From: Prochlorococcus marinus str. MIT 9107
GTDB lineage: Bacteria; Cyanobacteriota; Cyanobacteriia; PCC-6307; Cyanobiaceae
Length of the DNA stretch: 64,000 nt
Direction of reading: 5' to 3'
Assembly: GCF_000759855.1 (NCBI RefSeq)
Contig: NZ_JNAI01000003.1
Span: forward strand, 62,001 to 126,000
Part shown: positions 17,857 to 26,261 of the stretch, piece after piece
How positions within the stretch are numbered: the stretch's first letter is position 1
Layout of the letters: the number at the start of each line of letters is the position of its first letter
Notes under the pieces: generated by a model
The model's database searches: none
The model's input: only the letters and a program-made list of their open reading frames with translations
Told to the model about the DNA's origin: nothing
Made by a program: the position numbers and the translations under genes

Positions 17857-18924
17857 TTATAAATCTAGAGATATATCTACCAGTTTAGCCACAAGTTGTT
17901 GAATATTTAAACCTGAAGATTTCCAAAGCATAGGAAACATACTGTTTTTTGTAAAACCAGGAATTGTATTTATTTCATTTAACAAAATTCTATTTGAAGA
18001 CTTTTCTAAAAAGAAATCTACCCTTGCAAAACCAAAAATATTTAGTGCTCTGCAACTTTGAATAGCAATTTCTTTGATTTGTTGGGTGAGTTTAGGATCT
18101 ATTTCGGCTGGAATAGTTATTTTATTATTTGAGTTATATTTTGAATCGTAATCATACCATTCACTTTCGTACTTTACTTCGCCTATCTCAGAGGCTAAGA
18201 GTTTTGAATTTCCAATTATTCCACATTCAATCTCTCTTACCTCTAAACCTTCTTCTACTAAAATTCTTGGATCTATTTCAGAAGCTATTTTTAACGCTTG
18301 TAATATTTCTGATTCATTTATGACTTTAGAAATGCCAAGAGATGATCCAGAATTAGATGGTTTAACAAAAGCAGGAAAATTTATTTTTTTTGAAATCTCA
18401 TTAATACAATTATTTATAACTTCTTTATCATTGAAATCTTTATTTTGAAAAGCTAGATAATTAGCTTGTGGAAGTTTAAGACTGGAGAAAATTGTTTTCA
18501 TAGTTATTTTATCCATTCCGAGAGCAGAGCCTATGATTCCACATCCAACTAAAGGTTTCTTAGTAAATTTAAGTAAACCATGAATTGAACCGTCTTCGCC
18601 ATTAAATCCATGCAGAAGAGGAAACCAAACATCAACATTTTGAAATTCAATTCCTTCTAAGAAATTAATTTTTTCTTGATTTAAAAAACCTTGTTTTTTT
18701 GCTCTATTGCTTTCAATCTCACCAATTAGGATCTGTTCTGAGATATCACTATTAAGCCATTCTCCATATTTGTTTATGTAAAAGGCTTTAACAGTAAAGC
18801 GTTGCTTATTTATTTTTGAAGTAAAGGCTTGATAAACAGTCTTTGCAGAAGAAATCGATACATCATGTTCATTGGAATAACCACCAAATATTAGTCCTAT
18901 ACATTTTTTCTTATCCCCAATCAT
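17857..18924 (-). CDS. ddl: D-alanine--D-alanine ligase
   Basis: A 355-residue ATP-grasp enzyme making the D-Ala-D-Ala dipeptide for peptidoglycan. The N-terminal motif GGYSNEHDVS (14-23) contains the conserved Glu and Ser that bind D-Ala. The central lid has KPSNSGSSLGI, and the C-terminal Mg2+ site is NEINTIPGF (316-324). It follows miaB by 10 nt and precedes the unknown membrane gene by 10 nt. Family and function are clear. Confidence 0.96.
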   Translation of the reverse strand: MIGDKKKCIGLIFGGYSNEHDVSISSAKTVYQAFTSKINKQRFTVKAFYINKYGEWLNSDISEQILIGEIESNRAKKQGFLNQEKINFLEGIEFQNVDVWFPLLHGFNGEDGSIHGLLKFTKKPLVGCGIIGSALGMDKITMKTIFSSLKLPQANYLAFQNKDFNDKEVINNCINEISKKINFPAFVKPSNSGSSLGISKVINESEILQALKIASEIDPRILVEEGLEVREIECGIIGNSKLLASEIGEVKYESEWYDYDSKYNSNNKITIPAEIDPKLTQQIKEIAIQSCRALNIFGFARVDFFLEKSSNRILLNEINTIPGFTKNSMFPMLWKSSGLNIQQLVAKLVDISLDL

Positions 18925-18934
18925 TCAGAAAAAA

Positions 18935-20329
18935 TCATATGCAAAGTTCACCTGTCAAAGAAAAAGGTCTTGCTTCATTTATTCTGACATTAATCTCATC
19001 TCCTAATGAAAATTTAAAGTCACTATTATTTGGGAGTTCTACAAAAGTCAATCTATTTGTCCTTGTTCTACCCATAATTTGCGATGAATTCTTAGGATTC
19101 GACCCCTCAATTAGAATACTTTCTATATTATTTAAGTATCTTTCATTTCTTTTCTTAGCAGTAGTTTCTACCAATTCATTTATTTCTTTTAATCTTTCTT
19201 TTTTAATTTCCTCAGAAATTTGATTGTGCCATATAGCTGCAGGTGTATTTGGTCTTGGAGAATAGGCAGCTGTCATAACTTGATCAAAGCCAATATCAGA
19301 GATCAATTTCAACGTATCTCGATATTGTTCTTCGGATTCTCCAGGAAAAGCAACTATTGCATCTGCAGTAATAGAGGCATTTGGCATCAATGATCTTATG
19401 TTTTCAATGATTCTTTTGTATTTATCAATAGTGTATCCTCTGGCCATTAACTTAAGAATTTCATTATTTCCGCTTTGAAATGGAATATGAAAATGCTCAC
19501 AGACTTTGTCTAATTCATAACAAGCTTGTATCAATCTTTTAGAAAAATATCTTGGGTGGCTGGTAGCAAATCTTATTCTATGAATTCCCTCAACATCATG
19601 AATGTAATAAAGGAGATCAGTTAAGGTATTCTCTTTAATACCCTCTTTTGTAGTCTGAGGGAGATCTCTTCCATAAGCATCGATATTCTGACCCAAAAGA
19701 GTAATTTCCTTAAAATTATCATGTGCTAATTTTTGTATCTCACTTTTTATTGCATTTGGATATCTTGATTGCTCTTTACCTCTAACAGAAGGGACGACAC
19801 AATAAGAGCATCTTTCATTACATCCATAAATAATATTAACCCACCCACAAATTGAGCTCTCCCTTCTCGCATTTGTAATATCCTCAGAAATGAAGGTCTC
19901 TTCTGTCGCAGCGACTTGATTCCCTGAATCAACTTTACCCAAAAGATTTTCAAGGTTATTGACGTGTTGAGGCCCCATTACTAGATCAAGTTCAGGAACT
20001 CTTCTTAGTAAGGACTCACCTTCTTGTTGAGCAAGACATCCTGCCACAACGAGCTTTAAACTTGGTTTTTTATGCTTTCTTTTTGCCTGCCTTCCTAAAA
20101 AACTATAGACTTTTTGTTCTGCATTGTCTCTTATAGTGCAAGTATTATATAAAACCAAGTCTGCTTTTAGTTCATCATCAGCTCTTGTATATCCCATTTT
20201 TTCTAAAGTTCCAGCCATTCTCTCAGAATCAGCTTTATTCATTTGGCATCCAAATGTTGTTATCCAATATCTGCCAATAGTTGAATCTTTTTGGGATTTT
20301 TTTTCGTGATTTATTGTTTCTGTTAGCAC
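18935..20329 (-). CDS. miaB: tRNA-2-methylthio-N6-dimethylallyladenosine synthase
   Basis: A 464-residue two-cluster radical SAM enzyme that methylthiolates i6A37 of tRNAs reading codons that begin with U. The N-terminal MTTase domain has C28 (FGCQMN), C64 (NTCTIR) and C98 (AGCLA). The radical SAM motif CNERCSYC gives C170, C174 and C177. A C-terminal TRAM domain ends the protein. The tRNA-Leu(CAA) in this window has A36-A37-A38 and so is a likely substrate. The gene is the first CDS of the run to ftsZ and lies 71 nt after tRNA-His on the same strand. Confidence 0.96.
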   Translation of the reverse strand: MLTETINHEKKSQKDSTIGRYWITTFGCQMNKADSERMAGTLEKMGYTRADDELKADLVLYNTCTIRDNAEQKVYSFLGRQAKRKHKKPSLKLVVAGCLAQQEGESLLRRVPELDLVMGPQHVNNLENLLGKVDSGNQVAATEETFISEDITNARRESSICGWVNIIYGCNERCSYCVVPSVRGKEQSRYPNAIKSEIQKLAHDNFKEITLLGQNIDAYGRDLPQTTKEGIKENTLTDLLYYIHDVEGIHRIRFATSHPRYFSKRLIQACYELDKVCEHFHIPFQSGNNEILKLMARGYTIDKYKRIIENIRSLMPNASITADAIVAFPGESEEQYRDTLKLISDIGFDQVMTAAYSPRPNTPAAIWHNQISEEIKKERLKEINELVETTAKKRNERYLNNIESILIEGSNPKNSSQIMGRTRTNRLTFVELPNNSDFKFSLGDEINVRINEARPFSLTGELCI

Positions 20330-20400
20330 TTTTCGAATAAATTTAATGACTCTATTATTTCAAAATTACAAGTTATATAATTTTGGTGCAATTTTTAGAG

Positions 20401-20474
20401 GGCGAGCGAGGGGATTCGAACCCCCGAATAGCGGCGCCACAAGCCGCTGCCTTAACCACTTGGCGACGCCCGCC
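20401..20474 (-). tRNA. tRNA-His (anticodon GTG)
   Basis: A 74-nt cloverleaf on minus. The anticodon stem GCGGC/GCCGC encloses loop TTGTGGC with anticodon GTG. An extra 5' G (G-1) faces discriminator C73, the identity element of tRNA-His, so it is genome-encoded. The D-arm is GCCAAGTGGTTAAGGC and the T-loop TTCGAAT. It lies 71 nt upstream of miaB, in the same direction. Confidence 0.97.
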
Positions 20475-20604
20475 TCACATTTATAAATTTAACAACTCAA
20501 GGGCAATATTTCATAGTCATTTTATCTTTTAGAAAAATTTGAATTAATTTTTTATTCAGTAAAGTTTTTTTATGTTTTAAAATAAACCTATAAGCAAAAA
20601 AAAT

Positions 20605-21837
20605 TTGAGTAATTCCGGTAAAATTGAGGCTCTAATACCTAGATGCCTTTGTTCAATTGAAAATAGTGATAATCTCAATATTGATTTTGAGGATTTATGT
20701 TCAGTTTCAATATCTTGGGAAAATGGATTTGTTTCTGAATTAAAGCCTTTAAAAATTAAAAATAAAAAACCAAATAATATTCTATTTCCTAGATTTGTCG
20801 AAGCTCATTCTCATATTGATAAATCTTTTACTTGGGAGGAATTCCCAAATTTAAGATCGAATTATGATGGGGCATTATCAATTAATTTGCAAGAACATAA
20901 GACTAGAAATACCAAAAAAGTACTTGAAAGAGCAGAAAAGTCATTAAATTTAGCTATTAAAAATGGATATAGAGCTATTAGAAGTCATATTGATACCTAT
21001 CAAAATCAGGAAAATGATGTGTGGACAGATCTCTTTAAGTTACAAAGAAAATATTCTTCTAAGTTACAACTTCAATTTGTTGCTCTTTCGCCTTTAGACT
21101 TTTGGCAAACTAAAAATGGAAAAAAGTTAGCAAAAAATTTTTCTATACAGAAAGGTATTCTTGGAGGGGTTGTAGTCCCTCCTTTTGATAAAAGAGAGAC
21201 AAGAAAATTGCTCTCTAAAATGCTTTTGCTTGCTGATAAATATAAATTAGAAATTGATTTACATATAGATGAATCAATTACGGAACCTGGAGCAGGAGTA
21301 AAACTTCTTTTAGAAGTTATAGATAAATTAAAGATTCAAGTTCCAATTACATGTAGTCACTTGAGTAGCATTTTATTTCTCAAAGAAAATGAGATATTAA
21401 ATTTAGGAAAAAAATTGGCTGACAAAAACATTAAGGTTGTTGCTCTACCTCTTACAAATTTTTGGTTACTTAATCACAAAAGTAAAATTACATCTTTAAA
21501 AAGACCAGTTGCACCTATCAAACAATTACAGAAATCATTAGTTGATGTTTCAATAGGTAGTGATAATGTTCAAGATCCTTGGTATCCATTTGGTGATTTT
21601 GATCCACTTTATATGATGTCTTGCTCAATACCTATGCTTCAACTAAATCCCTGGGAGAGAATGACACTATCTTCTATTTTTTTAGCTCCAAGCAGATTAT
21701 TAAACTTAAAATGGGATGGTTTAATTAAAAAGGGTTGCCCTGCTGATTTCGTGATTCTAGATGCACAAAAATGGGCAGATATTTTTTCGAGCACTTTAAA
21801 AAGAAAAGTTTATATCAAAGGCAATTTATATTGCTAA
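20605..21837 (+). CDS. Amidohydrolase, cytosine deaminase-like
   Basis: A 410-residue metal-dependent hydrolase of the amidohydrolase superfamily. The first metal site is EAHSHIDKSF with H68 and H70. Further ligand-type stretches are SHIDTYQNQ, LHIDES, TCSHLSS and the Asp in SIGSDNVQDPW, and a composite-domain strand (CPADFVILDAQ) is near the C-terminus. The arrangement HxHxDK is like cytosine deaminase and related N-heterocycle hydrolases, but the substrate cannot be deduced. The only early start is a TTG at 20605 (TTG AGT AAT). It is followed 36 nt later by an FAD-dependent oxidoreductase on the same strand, which may act in the same pathway. Confidence 0.75.
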   Translation: MSNSGKIEALIPRCLCSIENSDNLNIDFEDLCSVSISWENGFVSELKPLKIKNKKPNNILFPRFVEAHSHIDKSFTWEEFPNLRSNYDGALSINLQEHKTRNTKKVLERAEKSLNLAIKNGYRAIRSHIDTYQNQENDVWTDLFKLQRKYSSKLQLQFVALSPLDFWQTKNGKKLAKNFSIQKGILGGVVVPPFDKRETRKLLSKMLLLADKYKLEIDLHIDESITEPGAGVKLLLEVIDKLKIQVPITCSHLSSILFLKENEILNLGKKLADKNIKVVALPLTNFWLLNHKSKITSLKRPVAPIKQLQKSLVDVSIGSDNVQDPWYPFGDFDPLYMMSCSIPMLQLNPWERMTLSSIFLAPSRLLNLKWDGLIKKGCPADFVILDAQKWADIFSSTLKRKVYIKGNLYC

Positions 21838-21873
21838 TCTACTATTTTATGTAGAACATGAACAATTTAATTA

Positions 21874-23229
21874 ATGTCTTCAAATAATCTTGAACTTATA
21901 GACAAATTTAGGGAAGTAAATAACTTAGAAATTATTGAAAGCCAATCTGATATAAAAAGACTTTCAAAAGATTTTTATAACTACTCTCCAGTCCTTACAG
22001 AAAAATTAGACGGATGTATTGCTGATTTGGTGGTAAGACCTAGTGATCATTATGCAGTGAAGAAAGTAGCAGAAATTTGTTGGCAGTTTAGTATCCCACT
22101 TACTTTAAGGGGTTCAGGTACAGGTAATTATGGACAAGCGGTCCCTTTGTGTAGAGGAGTTGTAATGCAGATGACTCGCTTTAATAATCTTGAGGAGTTT
22201 GATCCTGATACAGGTTTTGTGAAAGTACAGTCTGGCTGTTTAATGGGAGATTTGAACAAACAATTAGAGAAGTATGGGAGGGAATTAAGGTTGCTTCCTA
22301 GTACTTGGAAAACCGCTACAATTGGAGGCTTTATTGCAGGTGGATCAGGAGGTATTGGATCGATTAGGTGGGGATTCTTAAGAGATCCTGGCAATCTTAT
22401 AGGTTTAGAAGCAGTGACGATGAATGAAAAACCTGAGTTATTAAAATTTGATGCTGAAGAATCCGAACCTCTAAATCACGCCTATGGGACTAATGGAATC
22501 ATTACTTCTTTATTACTTGCTACTGATATCAAACGTAGATGGCATTCAATGGTTATCGATTGTATTGAATTTCAAAAAACAATAGAAATACTAAAAACTC
22601 TTACCAGCGCAGCAATTGATCTGAAACTGGGAGCAATCCTCGAAGAAGAAATTGTAGATCAAATGCCAACTTGGCTTAAAAGTAAATCTAGAAGTCACAA
22701 GATCTTAATTCAAACTACTGTTGGAGGAATAAGAACAATCGAACTGATTTGTAAAAAATTCAAAGTTGAATCTTGTCTCCTAGGAGAAGAAGAAAAACTT
22801 ATTAATGGAATTTCTGAAGTCGTATGGAATCATACCACTCTTCATATGAGGTCTAGGGATAAAAATTGGACATATTTACAGATGCTTTTACCTTTGAATA
22901 ATGAACTTGAGTTAATTAATTTTTTGAGAAAGAAATGGGGTAAAAAAGTTCTTTGGCATATAGAGGCAGTTTCTCAGCAAGGATCGCCACGATTAGCTGC
23001 TTTACCAGTATTAAAGTGGAATGGTTTAGAAGAATTAAACGAAATAATAGATGATTGTAAGAGCCTTGGGGCGTTTATTTTTAATCCCCACGTTTTAACT
23101 GTCGAGGGCGGAGGACTTGGAGTGGTGGACGCTGATCAAGTAAAAGCAAAACTAAAATTTGATCCTAAAGGGTTACTAAATCCAGGAAAATTAGAGGGTT
23201 GGGCAATTAAGGAAAAATTTAATGTTTAA
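21874..23229 (+). CDS. FAD-binding oxidoreductase (GlcD/PCMH family)
   Basis: A 451-residue flavoprotein. A PCMH-type FAD-binding domain covers about 45-225: VVRPSDHYAVKKVAEICWQF, LRGSGTGNYGQAVP and ATIGGFIAGGSGGIGSIRWG. The C-terminal part has the FAD-linked oxidase cap ending LLNPGKLEGW, typical of the glycolate oxidase subunit GlcD and of D-2-hydroxyacid dehydrogenases. Only one such gene is seen, without the FeS partner GlcF, so glycolate oxidase cannot be assumed. It follows the amidohydrolase and overlaps the end of the convergent folC by 4 nt. Confidence 0.82.
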   Translation: MSSNNLELIDKFREVNNLEIIESQSDIKRLSKDFYNYSPVLTEKLDGCIADLVVRPSDHYAVKKVAEICWQFSIPLTLRGSGTGNYGQAVPLCRGVVMQMTRFNNLEEFDPDTGFVKVQSGCLMGDLNKQLEKYGRELRLLPSTWKTATIGGFIAGGSGGIGSIRWGFLRDPGNLIGLEAVTMNEKPELLKFDAEESEPLNHAYGTNGIITSLLLATDIKRRWHSMVIDCIEFQKTIEILKTLTSAAIDLKLGAILEEEIVDQMPTWLKSKSRSHKILIQTTVGGIRTIELICKKFKVESCLLGEEEKLINGISEVVWNHTTLHMRSRDKNWTYLQMLLPLNNELELINFLRKKWGKKVLWHIEAVSQQGSPRLAALPVLKWNGLEELNEIIDDCKSLGAFIFNPHVLTVEGGGLGVVDADQVKAKLKFDPKGLLNPGKLEGWAIKEKFNV

Positions 23230-24458
23230 TCTTTCTGTTCATTTGCAAATTTTATAAATTCAGCGACTAAAAAAATAGAACCTGTTAAAACAGGATGATT
23301 TATTGGCCATTTTTTAAGAGCAAATAAATATTTTAAGGCAAATTCAAATTTCTCGAACTCAATTATTTTTTGGAAATCAATCCCTTCAACTTCTAAGAGA
23401 TCTTTTAATTTCCAACTAGGTTGGTTGGGAACTGGTACAATTAGTAAATGATCGTTTTTCTTTAGAAGTGTTTTTAATATCGCTGGCATATCTTTTTGTT
23501 TTTGCACACCTATAATCCAATAAATCCCTTCCTCTTGATTATTCCAATTGCTTCTCTCATTTGAGAGCGCTTTTGCAGCAGGATAGTTGTGTGCACAATC
23601 TACAAGTATTTTTTTGTCCATGTAATTAATTATTTCTAGCCTTCCATGCCAAATTGTTTTCTTAAGACCTTCATAAATATATTTTTTTTTCACCTCAAAT
23701 CCAAGTTTATTAAGTGCTTCAATTACTCCAAAGGCCACTGAAGCATTTTGCTTTTGAAAAATTCCTTTTAACCCGATTTCACAACTGTTTGAAATTGAAT
23801 CTTTCCAGATAATTTCGGCTCCAACCTCTTCAACTTTTTTGTTTATTAAATTTTCAACTTGATTATTTTGACTACACGAGATGACTATTGAGTTTTTTTT
23901 TATAACTGCTAATTTTTCTTCGGCAATTTTCTCAATTGTATCTCCAAGAAATTCTTTATGATCTAATCCAATGTTCCCAATAGCAATAATTGGTCTTAAT
24001 TTATGGGCTGTTGTTGCGTCTAATCTTCCCCCTAAGCCTGCTTCAAGAATAAGCAATTCAACTTGCCTTTCATCAAAAAACTTAAGTGCACAGCAAATAA
24101 TTTTTTCAAAAGGAGTTAATTCATAAATTGCAAAATTTTTTTCTATCAACCTGAAAATTTTTTCAAACTCAATAGAGTTGATATTTTTTTTATTAACTCT
24201 AATCCTTTCACAAATATCAAAAAGGTGAGGAGATGTGGTTACACCAAAATTCTTGTGGGCTTCAAAAAGTATACTTTCTAAAAATGCAGTGATTGAACCT
24301 TTCCCGTTAGTTCCAATAATTTGAACTGCTGGAATATTTCTACACGGATTACCCATTTCTTGGAGAACTTTCTTAATTCTAGTTAAACATAAATTGATAT
24401 TATCCCTTTCATCTTTAGGCATTATTAATTCAAAAAATTTTAAGTTGGCATTTTTCAA
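23226..24458 (-). CDS. folC: Folylpolyglutamate synthase / dihydrofolate synthase
   Basis: A 410-residue Mur-ligase-like enzyme that adds glutamate to dihydropteroate or folates. The P-loop GTNGKGS is at 49-55. The family motif LEAGLGGRLDATTA and the downstream DCAHNYPAAKAL confirm FolC. It follows argD by 15 nt on minus, so it is likely co-transcribed with tRNA-Leu and argD. Its end overlaps the convergent oxidoreductase gene by 4 nt. Whether both activities are present cannot be decided from the sequence alone. Confidence 0.92.
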   Translation of the reverse strand: MKNANLKFFELIMPKDERDNINLCLTRIKKVLQEMGNPCRNIPAVQIIGTNGKGSITAFLESILFEAHKNFGVTTSPHLFDICERIRVNKKNINSIEFEKIFRLIEKNFAIYELTPFEKIICCALKFFDERQVELLILEAGLGGRLDATTAHKLRPIIAIGNIGLDHKEFLGDTIEKIAEEKLAVIKKNSIVISCSQNNQVENLINKKVEEVGAEIIWKDSISNSCEIGLKGIFQKQNASVAFGVIEALNKLGFEVKKKYIYEGLKKTIWHGRLEIINYMDKKILVDCAHNYPAAKALSNERSNWNNQEEGIYWIIGVQKQKDMPAILKTLLKKNDHLLIVPVPNQPSWKLKDLLEVEGIDFQKIIEFEKFEFALKYLFALKKWPINHPVLTGSIFLVAEFIKFANEQKD

Positions 24459-24473
24459 AATTTAGGGAGCTAT

Positions 24474-25649
24474 TTATATCTCTTCAAAAATTGAATTTAG
24501 TTTATCTAAAAGAATGTTAATTTCTCGTCGAGATATAACTAATGGTGGGACAATCCTAATAACGTTACCACCTGCAGGCACTACAAGTAATCCTTTATCA
24601 AAAGCTTTTAAGGTTATTTTTTTTGCATCTGCATAATTATTATTGATTACAAGACCTTGTATTAGACCTAAACCTCTTTTCTCGCAAATAATTTCAGGAA
24701 ATTGTGTTAACAATTTTTCAAACCCAGCGTTTAATTGTTCTCCTCTTAAATAAACGTTATTGAGAAGATTTCTTTTATTGATTTCTTCCAAGACAGTTAA
24801 GGCAGCCTTACAGGCGAATGGGTTGCCTCCAAAAGTGCTTGCATGGTCTCCTGGAGAAAAAATATTAGCTTTTTCCTTCACCAATAATGCACCAATTGCG
24901 TGACCTCCACCTAATCCTTTAGCCAGAGTAAACCCATCAGGTTCAATTCCTAAATGCTCATAACCCCACATTTTTCCAGTTCGACCTACCCCACTTTGGA
25001 CCTCATCAAAAATAAGAAGAGAATTATAATTATTGCATATTTCTCTAAGGCTTTTAAAAAAGATTTTACTTCCTGGAATTACGCCACCTTCTCCTTGTAT
25101 TGGTTCAACTAAAACTCCAGAAATTAATTGATCATTATTTTTACATTCTTCAAATAATTTTTTTACTGAATTGATATCGTTATATCTAAAAAACTTGAAC
25201 CCTTTAACCATTGGTTCGAAACCTTTTTGGTATTTGGGCTGACCAGTAGCACTCAAAGCTGCTAATGTTCTGCCGTGAAAACTAGATTCTGCTGCAAGAA
25301 TAATTGATTCTTTACCTTCATTTATTGCATTCCCATATTTCTTGATTAATTTAATCGCGGACTCATTTGCTTCAGCACCACTGTTGCAGAAAAAAACGCT
25401 TTCAGCGCAACTCAAATGGGTTAAAGTTCTGCTTAATTGTTCTTGTTCCTCAATGTTGTAGAGATTTGAAATGTGTTGAATTTTCTTTAGTTGATTTGAT
25501 AGCCTTCTTCTTAAAACTCTATCGCTATGTCCAAGACTACACGTCGCTATCCCCGCCACTGCATCTAGATACTTTTTACCTGCTTTGTCCCAAAGCCAAC
25601 AACCTTTTCCTTTTGTGAAAGAAATTTCGAATCGACTATAAGTATTCAT
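24474..25649 (-). CDS. argD: Acetylornithine aminotransferase
   Basis: A 391-residue PLP enzyme of arginine synthesis (class III aminotransferase). The start is the ATG at 25649 (MNTYSRFEISFTKG). The open frame runs 27 codons further upstream, but those bases are tRNA-Leu, so the longer start is rejected. Conserved motifs are NSGAEANESAIK, FHGRTLAALS, the PLP-contact Asp D215 in FDEVQSGVGRTG and the PLP lysine K244 in LAKGLGGG. The ATG lies only 5 nt after the tRNA 3' end, so its mRNA may be released by tRNA 3' processing. argF (60862-61788) is the other arginine gene in the window. Confidence 0.95.
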   Translation of the reverse strand: MNTYSRFEISFTKGKGCWLWDKAGKKYLDAVAGIATCSLGHSDRVLRRRLSNQLKKIQHISNLYNIEEQEQLSRTLTHLSCAESVFFCNSGAEANESAIKLIKKYGNAINEGKESIILAAESSFHGRTLAALSATGQPKYQKGFEPMVKGFKFFRYNDINSVKKLFEECKNNDQLISGVLVEPIQGEGGVIPGSKIFFKSLREICNNYNSLLIFDEVQSGVGRTGKMWGYEHLGIEPDGFTLAKGLGGGHAIGALLVKEKANIFSPGDHASTFGGNPFACKAALTVLEEINKRNLLNNVYLRGEQLNAGFEKLLTQFPEIICEKRGLGLIQGLVINNNYADAKKITLKAFDKGLLVVPAGGNVIRIVPPLVISRREINILLDKLNSIFEEI

Positions 25650-25654
25650 CAATG

Positions 25655-25736
25655 TGGGAGCGGTCGGACTTGAACCGACATACCCGAAGGTGCCGCATTT
25701 TGAGTGCGGTGCGTCTACCAATTCCACCACGCTCCC
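25655..25736 (-). tRNA. tRNA-Leu (anticodon CAA)
   Basis: An 82-nt class II cloverleaf on minus. The acceptor GGGAGCG/CGCTCCC has discriminator A. The anticodon stem CCGCA/TGCGG encloses loop CTCAAAA, giving anticodon CAA. A long variable arm CACCTTCGGGT follows, then T-arm GTCGG-TTCAAGT-CCGAC. No CCA is encoded. The argD start codon comes 5 nt after the 3' end. Confidence 0.97.
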
Positions 25737-25737
25737 A

Positions 25738-26022
25738 AGGCTTTTGAAAAATAAAGAACTTTATTATTATAACAAAAATTATTTTATTGACTATGCTGTT
25801 TGTAGCTTAAAGCGGCCGTTCAGAATTACTGTAGGCATTAAATAAAGTTTCTCTAGCAAAAGGTATAATCACATTTTTGGGATCGCTGACAAATAACAAG
25901 AAAAACAACGCATACTTATGCATTTTTGATGCATTTATGTGACAAATATAGAAAAACAGTCTTAAGTTCCTCGGTTTAGCTTCATATTGTGTAATATTGT
26001 GTTATATTAATAAAAAAAGTAA
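25738..26022. other. 285-nt spacer upstream of micro-ORF pair
   Basis: AT-rich spacer between tRNA-Leu (minus) and two micro-ORFs (plus). It holds two copies of ATGCATTT near 25918-25936 and a TATATT box (about 26003) 20 nt before the first micro-ORF. No ORF is supported here. It most likely carries the promoters of both directions. Confidence 0.4.
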
Positions 26023-26130
26023 ATGTCTAAAATTCAATCAAATAAACTTTCTTTAAAATTTGCATCTTATCTTTTTATAGCATTAACTATACTTACAACA
26101 TTTGGATTTAATGGCGGTACTTGGGTATGA
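26023..26130 (+). CDS. Micro-ORF 1, single-helix membrane peptide (35 aa)
   Basis: Thirty-five codons from the ATG at 26023. The product starts MSKIQSNKLSLKF, followed by a hydrophobic helix (ASYLFIALTILTTFGF) and the tail NGGTWV. A TATATT box lies about 15-20 nt upstream of the start. The stop TGA overlaps the ATG of a second micro-ORF (ATGA), which argues for real translation of both. I recognise no family. It could be a small subunit of a membrane complex, but nothing shows which. Confidence 0.5.
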   Translation: MSKIQSNKLSLKFASYLFIALTILTTFGFNGGTWV

Positions 26131-26237
26131 ACCATTCCAAGATTAATGGTTTAAATAAACATTGGTCTAAACGTTTTTTAGTATTATTTCTAGTATTTTT
26201 AGGATTCGTTTCATTAATAAATATCGCTTACGTTTAA
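26127..26237 (+). CDS. Micro-ORF 2, single-helix membrane peptide (36 aa)
   Basis: Thirty-six codons starting at an ATG that overlaps the stop of micro-ORF 1. A basic N-terminus (NHSKINGLNKHWSKR) precedes one hydrophobic helix (FLVLFLVFLGFVSLINIAYV) that ends the protein. By the positive-inside rule the N-terminus is cytosolic. It ends 25 nt before the convergent murA stop. No family was recognised; expression is supported only by the coupling and the layout. Confidence 0.5.
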   Translation: MNHSKINGLNKHWSKRFLVLFLVFLGFVSLINIAYV

Positions 26238-26261
26238 TAAATGAAATTTTAAATAATTTTT

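Noticed and set aside
25650-25730. Longer argD start (418 residues)
   Set aside because: The added codons are the tRNA-Leu gene itself.
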